Below are positions 32,817-43,152 of a stretch of 64,000 nt of DNA, piece after piece. Within the stretch, counting starts at the first letter, position 1; each line of letters starts with the position of its first letter. The notes beneath the pieces were generated by a model, which saw nothing but the letters and a program-made list of their open reading frames with translations, did no database searches and was not told the DNA's origin. The DNA comes from CAVSWT01 sp963775245. Lineage in GTDB: Bacteria; Bacteroidota; Ignavibacteria; Ignavibacteriales; Ignavibacteriaceae. A program made the translations under genes and the position numbers. Location: contig CAVZID010000012.1 in assembly GCA_963775245.1 (NCBI GenBank), positions 124,001-188,000 on the forward strand, read 5' to 3'.

Positions 32817-33320
32817 ATTAAAAACTTTGTATTCATATCGTTGGGATCCAACAAAGGCGATAAATTAAAAAATCTGCAAGCAGCAGTTGATAGTATAAAC
32901 AATCATGACAAAACTGCTATTGAAAAAGTTTCTTCTGTATATGAAACAAAACCGTATGGAGTAAAAGAGCAGGAGAATTTTTATAATGCTGCTGCAAAAA
33001 TTAAAACTGATTATGATTTAGTTGAACTTTTTTATTTTTTAAAATCAATTGAGATGGATTTAGGAAGAATTAAAAAGGAAAAGTGGGGGCCAAGAGAAAT
33101 TGATTTGGATATTCTTTTTTATAATGATAAAATTTACCATGATGAAGTATTGGATGTTCCGCATTCTGAAATAGAAAAAAGAGATTTTGTACTCGTGCCA
33201 TTATGTGAAATTGAGAACGGAATTGTTCATCCTGTAACTCACAAAAAAATATGTGAGTTCGACAAAAGGGAAATTGAAAAACATATTATTAAAAAATTAG
33301 AAGTATCAATATTTAATTAA
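32817..33320 (+). CDS. folK: 2-amino-4-hydroxy-6-hydroxymethyldihydropteridine pyrophosphokinase, non-ATG start
   Basis: A 167-residue HPPK. Family motifs GSNKGDK, FYNAAAKIKT, LKSIEMDLGR, KWGPREIDLDILFY and HSEIEKRDFVLVPL are all present. No ATG, GTG or TTG gives a complete protein: the only TTG (32841) would remove the first beta strand, which reads KNFVFISLGSNKGD. The ATT at 32817 lies at the expected start, follows AAGGA by 5 bases and follows the folB stop at 32802-32804. An ATA at 32805 is the only other option. I therefore propose initiation at ATT, or a base error there. Confidence 0.9.
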   Translation: MKNFVFISLGSNKGDKLKNLQAAVDSINNHDKTAIEKVSSVYETKPYGVKEQENFYNAAAKIKTDYDLVELFYFLKSIEMDLGRIKKEKWGPREIDLDILFYNDKIYHDEVLDVPHSEIEKRDFVLVPLCEIENGIVHPVTHKKICEFDKREIEKHIIKKLEVSIFN

Positions 33321-33331
33321 ACGGACAAACT

Positions 33332-33988
33332 TTGAGCGAAATAAACGAAATAAAATATATTGCAATCGAGGGTGTGATAGGCGCCGGGAAAACTTCTTTA
33401 GCAAAGAAGTTAAAAGAAAAATTAAATGCTGAGCTGATAGTCGAACAATTTGAATCAAACCCTTTCCTTGAAAAATTTTATTTAGATAGAAAGCGATTTG
33501 CTTTTCAAACCCAGATGTTTTTTTTAATTAACCGCTTTAAGCAGCAGCAGGAATTAAATCAAGAAAATTTATTCACTGATTATTACGTGTGCGATTATAT
33601 ATTTGATAAAGATAGAATTTTTGCTTATTTAAATCTAAGCGGCGAAGAATTAAAATTATATGAATCTATTTTTCCGCTGCTGGCGCGCTCATTAAGGAAA
33701 CCGGATTTAGTTGTATTTCTTCAATCCGGGGTTGATAGACTTATGTACAACATTAAAAAGCGAAGCAGAAGAATTGAACGGAATTTAACCCGCAGTTATA
33801 TAGAAGAGTTGAGCGAAGCTTATAATCATTTTTTCTTTAGATATACAAATACTCCACTTTTAATTGTTAATTCTACAGAGATTGATTTTGTAAATAGCGA
33901 TGATGATTTTGAAGAATTATTTAAACAAATATTCAGAGAAGACAGAGCATTTACTGAATATTTTAAACCTGAAGCAAAGAAATTATAA
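33332..33988 (+). CDS. Deoxynucleoside kinase
   Basis: A 218-residue member of the deoxyguanosine/deoxyadenosine kinase family. The P-loop is GVIGAGKTSLAKKL, followed by ANPFLEKFYxD-like SNPFLEKFYLDRKRFAFQTQMFFLINR, the active-site CDYIFDKDRIFA and the LID arginines in KKRSRRIERNL. It phosphorylates deoxynucleosides in salvage. The start is TTG at 33332 with CGGA upstream; no ATG fits. It follows folK by 11 bases and probably belongs to the same transcript. Confidence 0.92.
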   Translation: MSEINEIKYIAIEGVIGAGKTSLAKKLKEKLNAELIVEQFESNPFLEKFYLDRKRFAFQTQMFFLINRFKQQQELNQENLFTDYYVCDYIFDKDRIFAYLNLSGEELKLYESIFPLLARSLRKPDLVVFLQSGVDRLMYNIKKRSRRIERNLTRSYIEELSEAYNHFFFRYTNTPLLIVNSTEIDFVNSDDDFEELFKQIFREDRAFTEYFKPEAKKL

Positions 33989-33993
33989 ATACA

Positions 33994-34194
33994 ATGTTAA
34001 AGTTTTTATTATATCTAATTTTATTTTATTTCGTAATTAGAATTATAAAGTTAGTAAAATACTATCTCACTTCAACAAAAGATGACCAAACGAATATTAA
34101 AGGAAATCCTCCTGTAAAGTCTAAGTTTGATAATGTTGAAGAAGCGGACTTTAAAGAAATTAAATCTGATTCCGAAAATCAAAATGAAAATTAA
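33994..34194 (+). CDS. Small single-pass membrane protein (DUF4834-like)
   Basis: A 66-residue protein with one N-terminal helix (about 3-23: LKFLLYLILFYFVIRIIKLV) and a charged tail rich in Asp, Glu and Asn. The pattern matches small DUF4834-like proteins found in Bacteroidota between nucleoside kinase and other housekeeping genes, but the assignment rests on overall pattern only. It starts five bases after the kinase stop. Confidence 0.7.
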   Translation: MLKFLLYLILFYFVIRIIKLVKYYLTSTKDDQTNIKGNPPVKSKFDNVEEADFKEIKSDSENQNEN

Positions 34195-34203
34195 TTGAAC
34201 TGA

Positions 34204-35313
34204 ATGGCAGAAAAGAATATTTTTTCCCGAATTGTTAACGGCATAATAAAAAAAATTCTTTCCATACCTGAAAATACCAGCCTTGATATCGGTAATCCTA
34301 AGAATATTTTAATTGTAAGGCAGCATAACCAGCTTGGAGACTTGTTAGCTGGTGTATCCTTATTCAGAGCTTTAAAAGAAAAATTTCCCGAATCAAAAAT
34401 TACTTTGATTGTTAGTCCATTTAATTCTCCCGGCTTAATTAAAAATAAGTTTATAGACAGGATATTCATCTTTGATAAAAAGAAAATATTTAATCCAGAA
34501 TATTTCTCCAAATTTCATAAGTTGCTAAAAGAAGAATATGATATTGCGATTGTCCCGGTAGTTGTTTCAATTTCTTTTACTAGTAATCTAATAGCAAGGT
34601 TATCTAATTCTAAAATAAGAATTGGAGCAAAATCACTCGATGGAAAAATTAATTCCAGTGCATTTTTGTTTGACAGGCGAGTAAATATCGATTGGAGAAA
34701 ACATCCTGATTCAAATGTTTCTGAAAGAAGCCTGGATATCATTAGGCCGTTTGGAATTAATACCCAGAACTATAGATCTGAAATTACCTTTGACGAAGAA
34801 GATTTAAAAGTTGCAAATGGCTTTATTAAATCTATTAATAAAGAGAAAGATGGAATCTTAATCGGATTGCATGTTGGGGCCGGTAAAGTTCCTAATCGCT
34901 GGTCGCTTGAAAAATATTCTGCTTTGATGAAACAGATAAAGGAAAAATATAATGCTGTTTTTTATTTGACCGGCAGTAATGCTGATAAAAATGATATTAA
35001 TTATTTGAAAGGGAGTCTTAAGTTTGAAGTAGGATTATTTGTAAATAAAAAAATTCCTGAAGTAGCGGCATTAATTTCTTTGTCGAATCTTTTTATTTCA
35101 AATGATACCGGGATAATGCATGTCGCAGGGACTACCGAAACACCGCAAGTTTCAATATTCGGCCCGACAAACCCTTTTAACTGGGCACCAATTGGGCCTA
35201 ACAAATATTTTATCCGGAGGTCAGAATTGATTGATGATGTTTCTGTTGCAGATGTTTTTCATATCTGTGAAATACTTTTAACCAATAAAAGAAACAGTGA
35301 ATTCATTGCCTAA
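34204..35313 (+). CDS. Glycosyltransferase family 9 (heptosyltransferase-like)
   Basis: A 369-residue GT-B enzyme related to ADP-heptose:LPS heptosyltransferases. The N-terminal domain has ILIVRQHNQLGDLLAGVSLFRALKEKFP and TLIVSPFN; the C-terminal domain has GLHVGAGKVPNRWSLEKYSALM, LFISNDTGIMHVAGTTETP and SIFGPTNPFNWAPIG, all characteristic of GT9. It probably transfers a sugar to lipopolysaccharide core or another envelope glycan on the cytoplasmic side of the membrane. Its exact acceptor is unknown. The end overlaps the ppx/gppA start by 17 bases. Confidence 0.92.
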   Translation: MAEKNIFSRIVNGIIKKILSIPENTSLDIGNPKNILIVRQHNQLGDLLAGVSLFRALKEKFPESKITLIVSPFNSPGLIKNKFIDRIFIFDKKKIFNPEYFSKFHKLLKEEYDIAIVPVVVSISFTSNLIARLSNSKIRIGAKSLDGKINSSAFLFDRRVNIDWRKHPDSNVSERSLDIIRPFGINTQNYRSEITFDEEDLKVANGFIKSINKEKDGILIGLHVGAGKVPNRWSLEKYSALMKQIKEKYNAVFYLTGSNADKNDINYLKGSLKFEVGLFVNKKIPEVAALISLSNLFISNDTGIMHVAGTTETPQVSIFGPTNPFNWAPIGPNKYFIRRSELIDDVSVADVFHICEILLTNKRNSEFIA

Positions 35314-36253
35314 AAAATATTTATCCGCTCTTGATATAGGTACAAACTCTTTTCATTTAATAATAGTTGAAGTGCTTGATGATGGTAGCTTTAAAATTAT
35401 TGATCGGGAAAGAGAAGTAATTAGATTGGCTTCACACAAAGGCAATGGGTTATCTTTTATTACTGATGAAGAAATTAAAAATTCAATCAGAGCTATTAAC
35501 AAGTTTAAGAAGATTGCTGATAAATATGGAACAGAAATTAATGCTATAGCAACAAGTGCGGTGAGAGAATCGGAAAATAAAGATGATTTTATTCTAAAAG
35601 TATATGGTGCAACCGGTGTTTTAATTAAAACCATTGAAGGAAGCAGAGAAGCAGAATTAATTTATAAAGGCGCAGAGAAAGCGCTTTCACTAACAGATAA
35701 AAAAGTGTTGTGTATTGATATTGGGGGAGGAAGCACTGAATTTGTATTTGCGAAAAATGGTGAAATAGTATTTGCTGAAAGTATAAAAATCGGGGCGGTA
35801 AGATTAGCAAAAAAATTCTTCCCAAATTTCGAAACTAATTCTTCAACTTTAAAAGAATGCGAAGATTATATAAATGAGTTAATTTCATCCAATAACAAAA
35901 TTAATTTTGATATAGGTTATGATATAGTTGTTGGCAGTTCAGGAACTATTCAATCAGCAGCAAGAATGATTAATTACCTGCATCAAAATAAAATGATAAA
36001 TAATATAAATGGATTTAAATTTTCTAAATATCATTTTGATGAAGTATCTAAAGATATATTTTCTTCTACTACTCCAAAAGAAAGGTTAAAAATTAAAGGC
36101 CTTGAACCAAAACGTGCTGATGTTATTCCTGCCGGGCTGCTAATATTAAAAAAAGCATTTGAGTTATTTAACATTCATGAAATTCAAGTATCAGAATTTG
36201 CACTTAGAGAAGGAATAATCCTTGACTTATTGGAAAATGAAAATTCCAAATAA
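35297..36253 (+). CDS. Ppx/GppA family phosphatase
   Basis: A 318-residue member of the ASKHA-fold exopolyphosphatase/guanosine pentaphosphatase family. Phosphate-binding motifs are SALDIGTNSFHLIIVE, AIATSAVRESENKDDF, CIDIGGGSTEFVF and VVGSSGTIQSAARM. The length is that of short forms without the C-terminal HD-like domain of E. coli Ppx. Start is GTG at 35297; TTG three codons later is also possible. Its substrate, polyphosphate or pppGpp, cannot be told from the sequence. Confidence 0.92.
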   Translation: MNSLPKKYLSALDIGTNSFHLIIVEVLDDGSFKIIDREREVIRLASHKGNGLSFITDEEIKNSIRAINKFKKIADKYGTEINAIATSAVRESENKDDFILKVYGATGVLIKTIEGSREAELIYKGAEKALSLTDKKVLCIDIGGGSTEFVFAKNGEIVFAESIKIGAVRLAKKFFPNFETNSSTLKECEDYINELISSNNKINFDIGYDIVVGSSGTIQSAARMINYLHQNKMINNINGFKFSKYHFDEVSKDIFSSTTPKERLKIKGLEPKRADVIPAGLLILKKAFELFNIHEIQVSEFALREGIILDLLENENSK

Positions 36254-36362
36254 AAACTATTAGGCTAAGCTTTTAACTTAAATTCATTCTTCATGTACCT
36301 TCTTTAACCTTTAAAGATTCTCCATTCATAAGTATATTTACAATTCAATTTTCAAGAGATAA

Positions 36363-38156
36363 ATGAAAAATATTAGAAACTTCTGCATTGTTGCGCACAT
36401 TGACCACGGCAAATCAACTATAGCTGATTGTCTTCTGGAAAAAACCGGGACAGTAAGTGATAGAGAAGCTAAAGCGCAAGTATTGGATGATTTGCAGCTT
36501 GAACGTGAAAGAGGAATAACCATAAAGTCGCATGCAATCCAGATGAAATACAAAGCAGGCGATAAACAAATTTATACTTTAAATTTAATTGATACACCCG
36601 GACATGTTGATTTCTCTTATGAAGTTTCACGCTCACTTGCTGCTTGTGAAGGAGCTTTGTTAGTTGTAGATGCTGCTCAAGGAGTCGAAGCACAAACTAT
36701 AAGCAATTTATATTTAGCTATTGATGCAGGATTAGAGATTATTCCGGTAATAAATAAAATTGATTTACCAAGTGCTGAAGTGGATAAAGTTAAAGGTCAG
36801 ATTATCGATTTAATTGGCTGCGAGGATAACGAAATCCTATTAGCAAGTGCAAAAACAAAAATAGGTATAGTTGAAATCCTTGAAGCTGTAGTTAATAAAA
36901 TTCCTCCGCCAAAAGGAGACCCGGAACTTCCGCTGCAAGCTTTAATTTTCGATTCTAAGTTTGATGCTTTTAGAGGAGCAATTGCATTTATTCGACTTGT
37001 TAATGGCAAACTTAAAACCAATGATAAAATTCGCTTTATGGTAATCAACAAAGAATTTGAAGCCGAAGAAATTGGTGTTCTCGGGTTACAAAAAGTTAAG
37101 GGAAATGAATTAGAAGCTGGTAACGTTGGTTATTTGATTGCAGGAATTAAAGATGTTCATGATGCTAAAGTCGGGGATACAGTAACGCACGCCAAAGGCG
37201 GGGCAAGTAAACCATTGCCTGGCTATAAAGATGTTAAGCCGATGGTTTATAGCGGACTATATCCTACTGATAGTGATGATTTTGAAAATCTTCGCGATGC
37301 ACTTGAAAAATTTAAACTGAATGATTCAGCACTTATTTATCAACCTGAAACATCCGCTGCTTTAGGTTTTGGATTTCGATGTGGGTTCCTTGGACTTTTA
37401 CACATGGAAATTGTTCAGGAGAGATTGCTGATTGAATATAACCAATCAATAATTACTACTTTACCTAACGTTGAATACTATGTATATAAAAAAAATGACG
37501 AAAAAATTGTTGTTGATAATCCGGCTTTTATGCCTGCAGTTGGAGATATTGACCGTATTGAAGAACCATATATAAAAGCACAAATTGTTTGTCCAAGTGA
37601 ATATGTAGGAAATATAATGAAGCTTGGAATGGATAAGCGCGGAACATATAAAAATACAACCTATATTGACCCTACGAGAGCCGATATATCATTTGAGTTT
37701 GCACTGGCAGAAATTATTTTTGATTTTTATGACAAACTTAAATCAACAACAAGAGGTTATGCATCATTTGATTATGAATATATTGGCTACCGGGAATCAG
37801 ACTTGGTTAAATTAGATATTCTTTTAAATGGCGAACCGGTTGATGCACTTTCGATGATTGTTCATAGAAGCAAATCTTATGACTGGGGAAGAAAAGTCTG
37901 CAGCAAGCTTAAAGATTTAATTCCAAGACAAATGTTTGAAATTGGAATACAAGCAGCTATTGGTACAAAAGTAATTTCAAAATCTGTTGTAAAAGCATTA
38001 AGAAAGAATGTGTTGGCAAAATGTTACGGCGGCGATATTACCCGTAAGCGAAAGCTTCTTGAAAAACAAAAAGAAGGTAAGAAAAGAATGAAGCAGGTTG
38101 GTAACGTTGAAATACCCCAAGAGGCATTTTTAGCTGTATTGCAAATTGACGAATAG
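36363..38156 (+). CDS. lepA: Elongation factor 4 (LepA)
   Basis: A 597-residue translational GTPase of normal length. G domain motifs: AHIDHGKSTIADCLLE (G1), RERGITIKSHA (G2), LIDTPGHVDF (G3), NKIDLPSA (G4) and ASAKT (G5). The C-terminal LepA-specific domain ends with GGDITRKRKLLEKQKEGKKRMKQVGNVEIPQEAFLAVL. EF4 back-translocates or stabilises stalled ribosomes and affects assembly. It is directly followed by lepB, the classic lepA-lepB pair, with only 10 bases between. Confidence 0.97.
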   Translation: MKNIRNFCIVAHIDHGKSTIADCLLEKTGTVSDREAKAQVLDDLQLERERGITIKSHAIQMKYKAGDKQIYTLNLIDTPGHVDFSYEVSRSLAACEGALLVVDAAQGVEAQTISNLYLAIDAGLEIIPVINKIDLPSAEVDKVKGQIIDLIGCEDNEILLASAKTKIGIVEILEAVVNKIPPPKGDPELPLQALIFDSKFDAFRGAIAFIRLVNGKLKTNDKIRFMVINKEFEAEEIGVLGLQKVKGNELEAGNVGYLIAGIKDVHDAKVGDTVTHAKGGASKPLPGYKDVKPMVYSGLYPTDSDDFENLRDALEKFKLNDSALIYQPETSAALGFGFRCGFLGLLHMEIVQERLLIEYNQSIITTLPNVEYYVYKKNDEKIVVDNPAFMPAVGDIDRIEEPYIKAQIVCPSEYVGNIMKLGMDKRGTYKNTTYIDPTRADISFEFALAEIIFDFYDKLKSTTRGYASFDYEYIGYRESDLVKLDILLNGEPVDALSMIVHRSKSYDWGRKVCSKLKDLIPRQMFEIGIQAAIGTKVISKSVVKALRKNVLAKCYGGDITRKRKLLEKQKEGKKRMKQVGNVEIPQEAFLAVLQIDE

Positions 38157-38166
38157 GTGACTCTAA

Positions 38167-39090
38167 TTGAAAGAGAACATTTCTAATGAAGGAATGGGGC
38201 AGAACAATGCATCAAAAGACTATTCTTTTTCACATTTTAATTTCAAACGATTATTAAAAATATTTTTTTATGCATTTCTTGCAGCGATAATTTTAAGAGC
38301 ATTTTTTATTGATGCATATCAAATCCCAACTGGCTCAATGAAAAATACTTTACTTGTTGGCGATTATATATTTATAAATAAAGCAGCATATTCTTTTTCA
38401 ACTCCTAAAAGTATTCCATTATTAGGCGTCAAAATTCCTTCTTTCAACATTGTAAGTTTCAGTAAACCTAAAAGAAATGATGTTATAGTATTTGAGCACC
38501 CGGGCTTTTTTAGGAATGAAGATTCTTACATTCACTCCAGACTTATAAAACGGATAATTGGATTGCCAGGTGATACCGTATTAATTAACAATAATGAAGT
38601 TTATGTTAATAATATAAAATTAAATTATCCTCAAAGTGCAATAATTGATACGATGAATTTGTTGAAAAAAAATTTTTATGATAAACGTATTCTCTCATTT
38701 GAAAATGAATGGAATAAAAATAATTATGGTCCTGTTATAGTACCATATAAAGGACAAAAAATAAAATTAAATCTTAAAAACATTAAATATTGGAAGCTTT
38801 TAATTGATAATGAATTAGGGGAAAAAGCTGTACGTGAAGAAGGAACTGTAATAACAATTGAAGACAAACCTGTTGAAACATACACAATAAAAGATAATTA
38901 TTATTTTGTTTTAGGAGATAATAGAGATAATAGTGTCGATAGCCGTTATTGGGGATTTGTACCTTCGAATTTTATTATCGGTAAAGCAGAAATAATTTAT
39001 TGGTCATATGATGTATATCATAATAAGGCGGAATTTGGAGCATATTTCGAAGCAATTCGATTTAAAAGAATTTTACAAAAAATTAAATAA
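38167..39090 (+). CDS. lepB: Signal peptidase I
   Basis: A 307-residue type I leader peptidase. One membrane helix (about 30-48) precedes the catalytic serine S57 in IPTGSMKNTL; the general base lysine is K128 in SRLIKRIIGLPGD, and the box-E motif GDNRDNSVDSRYWGFVP is present. The active site faces the periplasm, where it removes signal peptides. Start is TTG at 38167, 10 bases after lepA; AGGTGA near the lepA stop could be its ribosome binding site. Confidence 0.95.
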   Translation: MKENISNEGMGQNNASKDYSFSHFNFKRLLKIFFYAFLAAIILRAFFIDAYQIPTGSMKNTLLVGDYIFINKAAYSFSTPKSIPLLGVKIPSFNIVSFSKPKRNDVIVFEHPGFFRNEDSYIHSRLIKRIIGLPGDTVLINNNEVYVNNIKLNYPQSAIIDTMNLLKKNFYDKRILSFENEWNKNNYGPVIVPYKGQKIKLNLKNIKYWKLLIDNELGEKAVREEGTVITIEDKPVETYTIKDNYYFVLGDNRDNSVDSRYWGFVPSNFIIGKAEIIYWSYDVYHNKAEFGAYFEAIRFKRILQKIK

Positions 39091-39312
39091 TTCTTTAGAA
39101 TTTAGTAAGATTTAAACTATATTATCGTAATAATTTTTCATTTTGTACTAAATATTGAAAATGTTATTTGATTACTGTTTTTCAGTTGGATTATGTTAAA
39201 TAGGTAACATTGTAGTCAAGCATTTATTTATATATTTCTTGCCGGTTTTCTTAAATTTTTCGCATTCATTGAATTAATCTATTTATTGTAATAATAAAGA
39301 GAATATGATAGT

Positions 39313-41740
39313 ATGAAAAATATGTTTACAATCTGCATTTTGCTAATATTGATACAAGTTTCAATTTATCCTCAGTCATTTACGTATAAATTTTCTAATG
39401 CCACTTTTCTTGGAAGAGCACCAAGTGGAAGATGCCTAGCAAATAATTCTGTAGGCAGCTATACTTATATTGGGGATGGAGGGATATTTAGAGTTTTAGA
39501 CACTTCCGTTCCTTCAAACCCTACTAAACTTGATTCAATAATTACTCCGGGTATTATTCAAAAGATAATAATAGTTGGAAACGTAGCATATGTAGCTGAT
39601 GGAATTGGAGGATTACGCATTATTGATGTATCAACTCCATCTAATATATCAGAGTTAGGGAGTTATTCTGCGTCAGAAAGTAATACATATAGTGTAGCTG
39701 TTTCTGGAAATTATGCATTTTTAGCTGATGGAAATGGTGGGTTCAAGGTAATTGATATATCTAGTTCAAGTTCCCCAACTCTTAAGGCACAAATTCCATT
39801 TGGCAACGTATATGATATTGCGGTAAATGATACTGTCGCATATTTAGCTGCAAGTGGTGATGGACTTCAGACAGTTGATATTTTTGATCCGCTTAATCCT
39901 TCTTCATTAGGGGGTAAAAATAGAGGTAGAAAAGCCTGGGGAGTTGGTGTAAGCGGAAGTTATGCATTTATTGCTGATGGGGATAGCAGCTTAAAGGCTT
40001 TTGACGTAACGAGACCCAAGTTCTCCAACTTATATTGATAGTTTTTTTGTGCATGATGTAGCTCGTGAAGTTACTATCATTGGTGATTCTGCTTATGTAG
40101 CTGCAAGTTATGCCGGATTAAGAATAATAGATATTTCCCATTTACCGGATTCACTTACAGAAGTTAATTATTATAATTCACCAGGAAAATCTTTTGATGT
40201 ATCTATTAATAATAATGTTGCATATTTAAGTGATGCTGGCCATAGTTTAAGGATAGTTGATTTAACAACAAATCCTGACACTGAAATTACTTATTTTGAT
40301 ACTCCAAGCTACAATTATGGTGTGGATGTACAAGGTAACTATGCATATATCGCAGGTACAGGTAAAGGATTAAGGGTCATTGATTTTTCAGATGCAGCAA
40401 ATCCAAAAGAAGTTGGTAGTTATTATTCCGACGCTTATGTAAATAATTTAAGTACCCATACTTTTTTTTATAATGTAAAAGTTGTTGATCATTATGTTTA
40501 TGCAGCTAATTCAACTGCTGGTTTAATGGTTTTGGATGTTATTGATAATACCGCACCTACTGAGGTTAAGGTAGTAGATACACCAGGGCAAGCTCTTGAT
40601 ATAGCAATAGATGGTAATTACGCTTATATAGCGGATAATAGTGGGGGACTATGTATAATGGATATCTCTACTCCATCGAATCCAACAATTTCAGGTAGCT
40701 ATAACTTAATTAACCATGCAGAAGGTGTAGCAGTCCAAGGTAATTATGCCTATGTAGCAGATGGAATAAACGGATTATATATGTTTGATATTTCTGATAA
40801 ATCAAAGCCTAGATTAATTAATTATCAAGATACACCTGGTGAGGCTTTAAAAGTTGCGGTAAGTGGAAACTTTGCATATGTCGCTGATGCTTCAAGTGGG
40901 CTGCAAATTATTAATATAAGTGATACAGTAAATCTTCCAATAGTTGGAACCTATGATACTCATTATAGAGCTCAAGGAATTGCGATAGAAGGAAAGTTGG
41001 CATATGTTGCTGATGGAGGGGACGGTATAAGAATAATTGATGTCTCCGATTCAAGTAGTCCTATGGAGAAAGGGTATTTAATTACCCCGAGTGAAGCTGC
41101 CAATGTTATTGTACGTAATGATACTGTTTTTGAAGCAGATACAGATGACGAAATGATGATTTTAAGAAATGAAGTTGCTACCCCTGTTGAATTATATTCT
41201 TTCAATGCAAAATATTCTGGTAGCACTGTTGCATTAGACTGGAAAACAGCCACCGAAATAAATAATTATGGTTTTAACGTTGAAAGAAAAAAGGATAATG
41301 GAAATTGGGAAGATATTGGATTTGTTCACGGTAATGGAAACAGTAATTCTATTAAAGAATATGGCTATATTGATAAAGAATTAACAGGTTCATCTAAATG
41401 GTATTACAGATTGAAACAGATTGATAACAGCGGCTCTTACAAATATTCCAATATTGTAAATGTTAGTGTAACCCCAAGTACATTTTCATTATCGCAAAAT
41501 TATCCAAATCCTTTTAACCCAAGTACAAAAATAAAATATTCACTTCCTGTCGCTTCTCATGTTAAATTAGTTATTTATGATATACTTGGAAATCAGATAA
41601 AAACGTTAGTTGATAAAAATCAGGAGCCAGGTTTTTATGAGACAAAATTTGATGGGAAGGATTTATCAAGCGGCGTGTATATTTATCAATTAAAAACAGA
41701 TCAATTTGTTTCAACTAAAAAAATGATTCTAACAAAATAA
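39313..41740 (+). CDS. LVIVD beta-propeller repeat protein with type IX secretion signal, frameshifted
   Basis: Together the two frames encode about 800 residues. A signal peptide (MKNMFTICILLILIQVSIYPQ) is followed by many LVIVD-type repeats, for example VAYVADGIGGLRIIDVSTPSNI and NYAFLADGNGGFKVIDIS, which form beta-propeller blades. The C-terminus is a type IX sorting domain: FSLSQNYPNPFNPSTKIKYSLP then GFYETKFDGKDLSSGVYIYQL. The first frame stops at 40036-40038; removing one C from CCC at 40015-40017 gives a continuous DVTRPSSPTYIDSFF and fuses both parts. The protein is probably secreted or attached to the cell surface; its binding target is unknown. Nothing is recognised in 39091-39312 beyond A/T-rich promoter-type sequence. 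Confidence 0.85.
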
Positions 41741-41764
41741 ATAAAGACTTAATTCTCAATTCCT

Positions 41765-42406
41765 ATGAGTCAAATTCTTTTTCCTGCACAGATTAAATAT
41801 TTGGAAGAATTCAAACAGAATGACGATCCATTATTATCGGAGATGGAATCATATGCAAAAGAGCACAATGTTCCAATTCTTTCCTGGCAGGCAGTTGAGT
41901 TTTTAGAACAACTAATAAAAATTGTTAAACCCAAAAGAGCTTTGGAGTTGGGAACTGCAATTGGTTACTCTTCGATTAGGATTGCAAAAAACTTAAAAAA
42001 GAAAAGTGTTTTATCAACAATTGAGATGAGCGAGGATAACTTTGAAGTAGCTACAAACTTCATTGAAAAATCCGGTGTTGGCGACAAAATTAATCTTATT
42101 AAAGGAAATGCTCTTGAAATCATGCCACAGTTAAATAAAAAATTCGATTTTATTTTTCTTGATGCAGACAAGCAGTACTATAAAAGATTATTTGATTACT
42201 CACTTGTACTGCTAAAAAAAGGTGGGGTTATTTTTGTTGACAATCTTTTATGGCATGGCTACGCTGCTACTAAACGAGTTCCTTCTAATTATTCTGCATC
42301 GGCAAAATTAATTAGGGAATTCAACCAAATTTTCACTTCACAGCCAAATCTAAATACCACTATTCTTCCTATCGGAGATGGAATCGGTTTAGGAATAAAA
42401 TTATAA
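41765..42406 (+). CDS. SAM-dependent O-methyltransferase family 3
   Basis: A 213-residue methyltransferase of the catechol/caffeoyl-CoA O-methyltransferase-like family (TrmR/YrrM type). SAM motifs are PKRALELGTAIGYSSIRIA, STIEMSEDNFEVA and FDFIFLDADKQYYKRLFD; the ending VDNLLWHG... IGDGIGLGIKL matches. In Bacillus the homologue TrmR methylates 5-hydroxyuridine in tRNA; here that is a possibility, not shown. It follows the LVIVD gene by 24 bases and overlaps nothing. Confidence 0.9.
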   Translation: MSQILFPAQIKYLEEFKQNDDPLLSEMESYAKEHNVPILSWQAVEFLEQLIKIVKPKRALELGTAIGYSSIRIAKNLKKKSVLSTIEMSEDNFEVATNFIEKSGVGDKINLIKGNALEIMPQLNKKFDFIFLDADKQYYKRLFDYSLVLLKKGGVIFVDNLLWHGYAATKRVPSNYSASAKLIREFNQIFTSQPNLNTTILPIGDGIGLGIKL

Positions 42407-42419
42407 TTTCATAAGTCAA

Positions 42420-42860
42420 ATGATTGATTCACAATATAATTTTTCAAAAGATTTTATTGATGAAGTTGAAATCTTTTCAAATAATCAATTAAAAAAGAAA
42501 GAAGACCTCCAAAAAATTTATAATGAAAGTTTAACTAACAATACTACTCATTTATTTGAGGAGCTTTCATTTACGGCTAAATATTTAAATGGATTAATGA
42601 AGATTTTAAAAAGCGGTGTTAACAATCCGGAAGTCCAAAGTCTTGAACATGTAAAGAAAGATTTAACTTCAAACCTAAATAAGTTTATTGAGCAAGTTAA
42701 CCATATTCTGCTTCATTCAGATGATGATTTGAAAAATTACTTTGATGAAAATTATCTGAAAATGTCTCAGGGTTCTTTTCAAAATCTTAATGAATTAATT
42801 TCAGATCTTGATTGGACTAAGAAATATTTAAATTATTTTAAAAGAGGGAAATTAAATTAG
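42420..42860 (+). CDS. Helical protein of unknown function
   Basis: A 146-residue protein, strongly charged and predicted mainly helical, with long coiled-coil-like stretches (VEIFSNNQLKKKEDLQKI, VQSLEHVKKDLTSNLNKFIEQVNHIL). It lacks a signal peptide, membrane segment or recognised motif. It starts 13 bases after the methyltransferase stop, so it is probably on the same transcript. I do not recognise the family. Confidence 0.65.
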   Translation: MIDSQYNFSKDFIDEVEIFSNNQLKKKEDLQKIYNESLTNNTTHLFEELSFTAKYLNGLMKILKSGVNNPEVQSLEHVKKDLTSNLNKFIEQVNHILLHSDDDLKNYFDENYLKMSQGSFQNLNELISDLDWTKKYLNYFKRGKLN

Positions 42861-42938
42861 CTGCGAATAGCTCTGCTTACTGCCGGATTAATTTTATGCT
42901 GCTCAAGTTTTTTAATTACTTATGATGGTTAAAATTTT

Positions 42939-42967
42939 AGTAAGGGTGTCTCCCCGGCACCCTCACT
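42939..42967. terminator. Candidate bidirectional terminator between the helical protein and MarR
   Basis: AGTAAGGGTG (42939-42948) pairs with CACCCTCACT (42958-42967) with one mismatch, around a 9-base loop. It lies between convergent genes. The remainder of 42861-43152 is A/T-rich with no supported gene. Confidence 0.55.
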
Positions 42968-43152
42968 AAACATTTTAAGTTTTGTTAAAAACTTGCATTC
43001 TTAAAGCCAAGTATCATGCCAAGAGAGAATAACTATATTTTGTTAAATATATGCAAAATTTCTTGATGTGCTTCTTAATTATGGTAAGAATTTTCTTGCT
43101 TGGTAAAAGAAATTGATGCTGAGATAAATATTTTATACTAGCAAGTAATATC

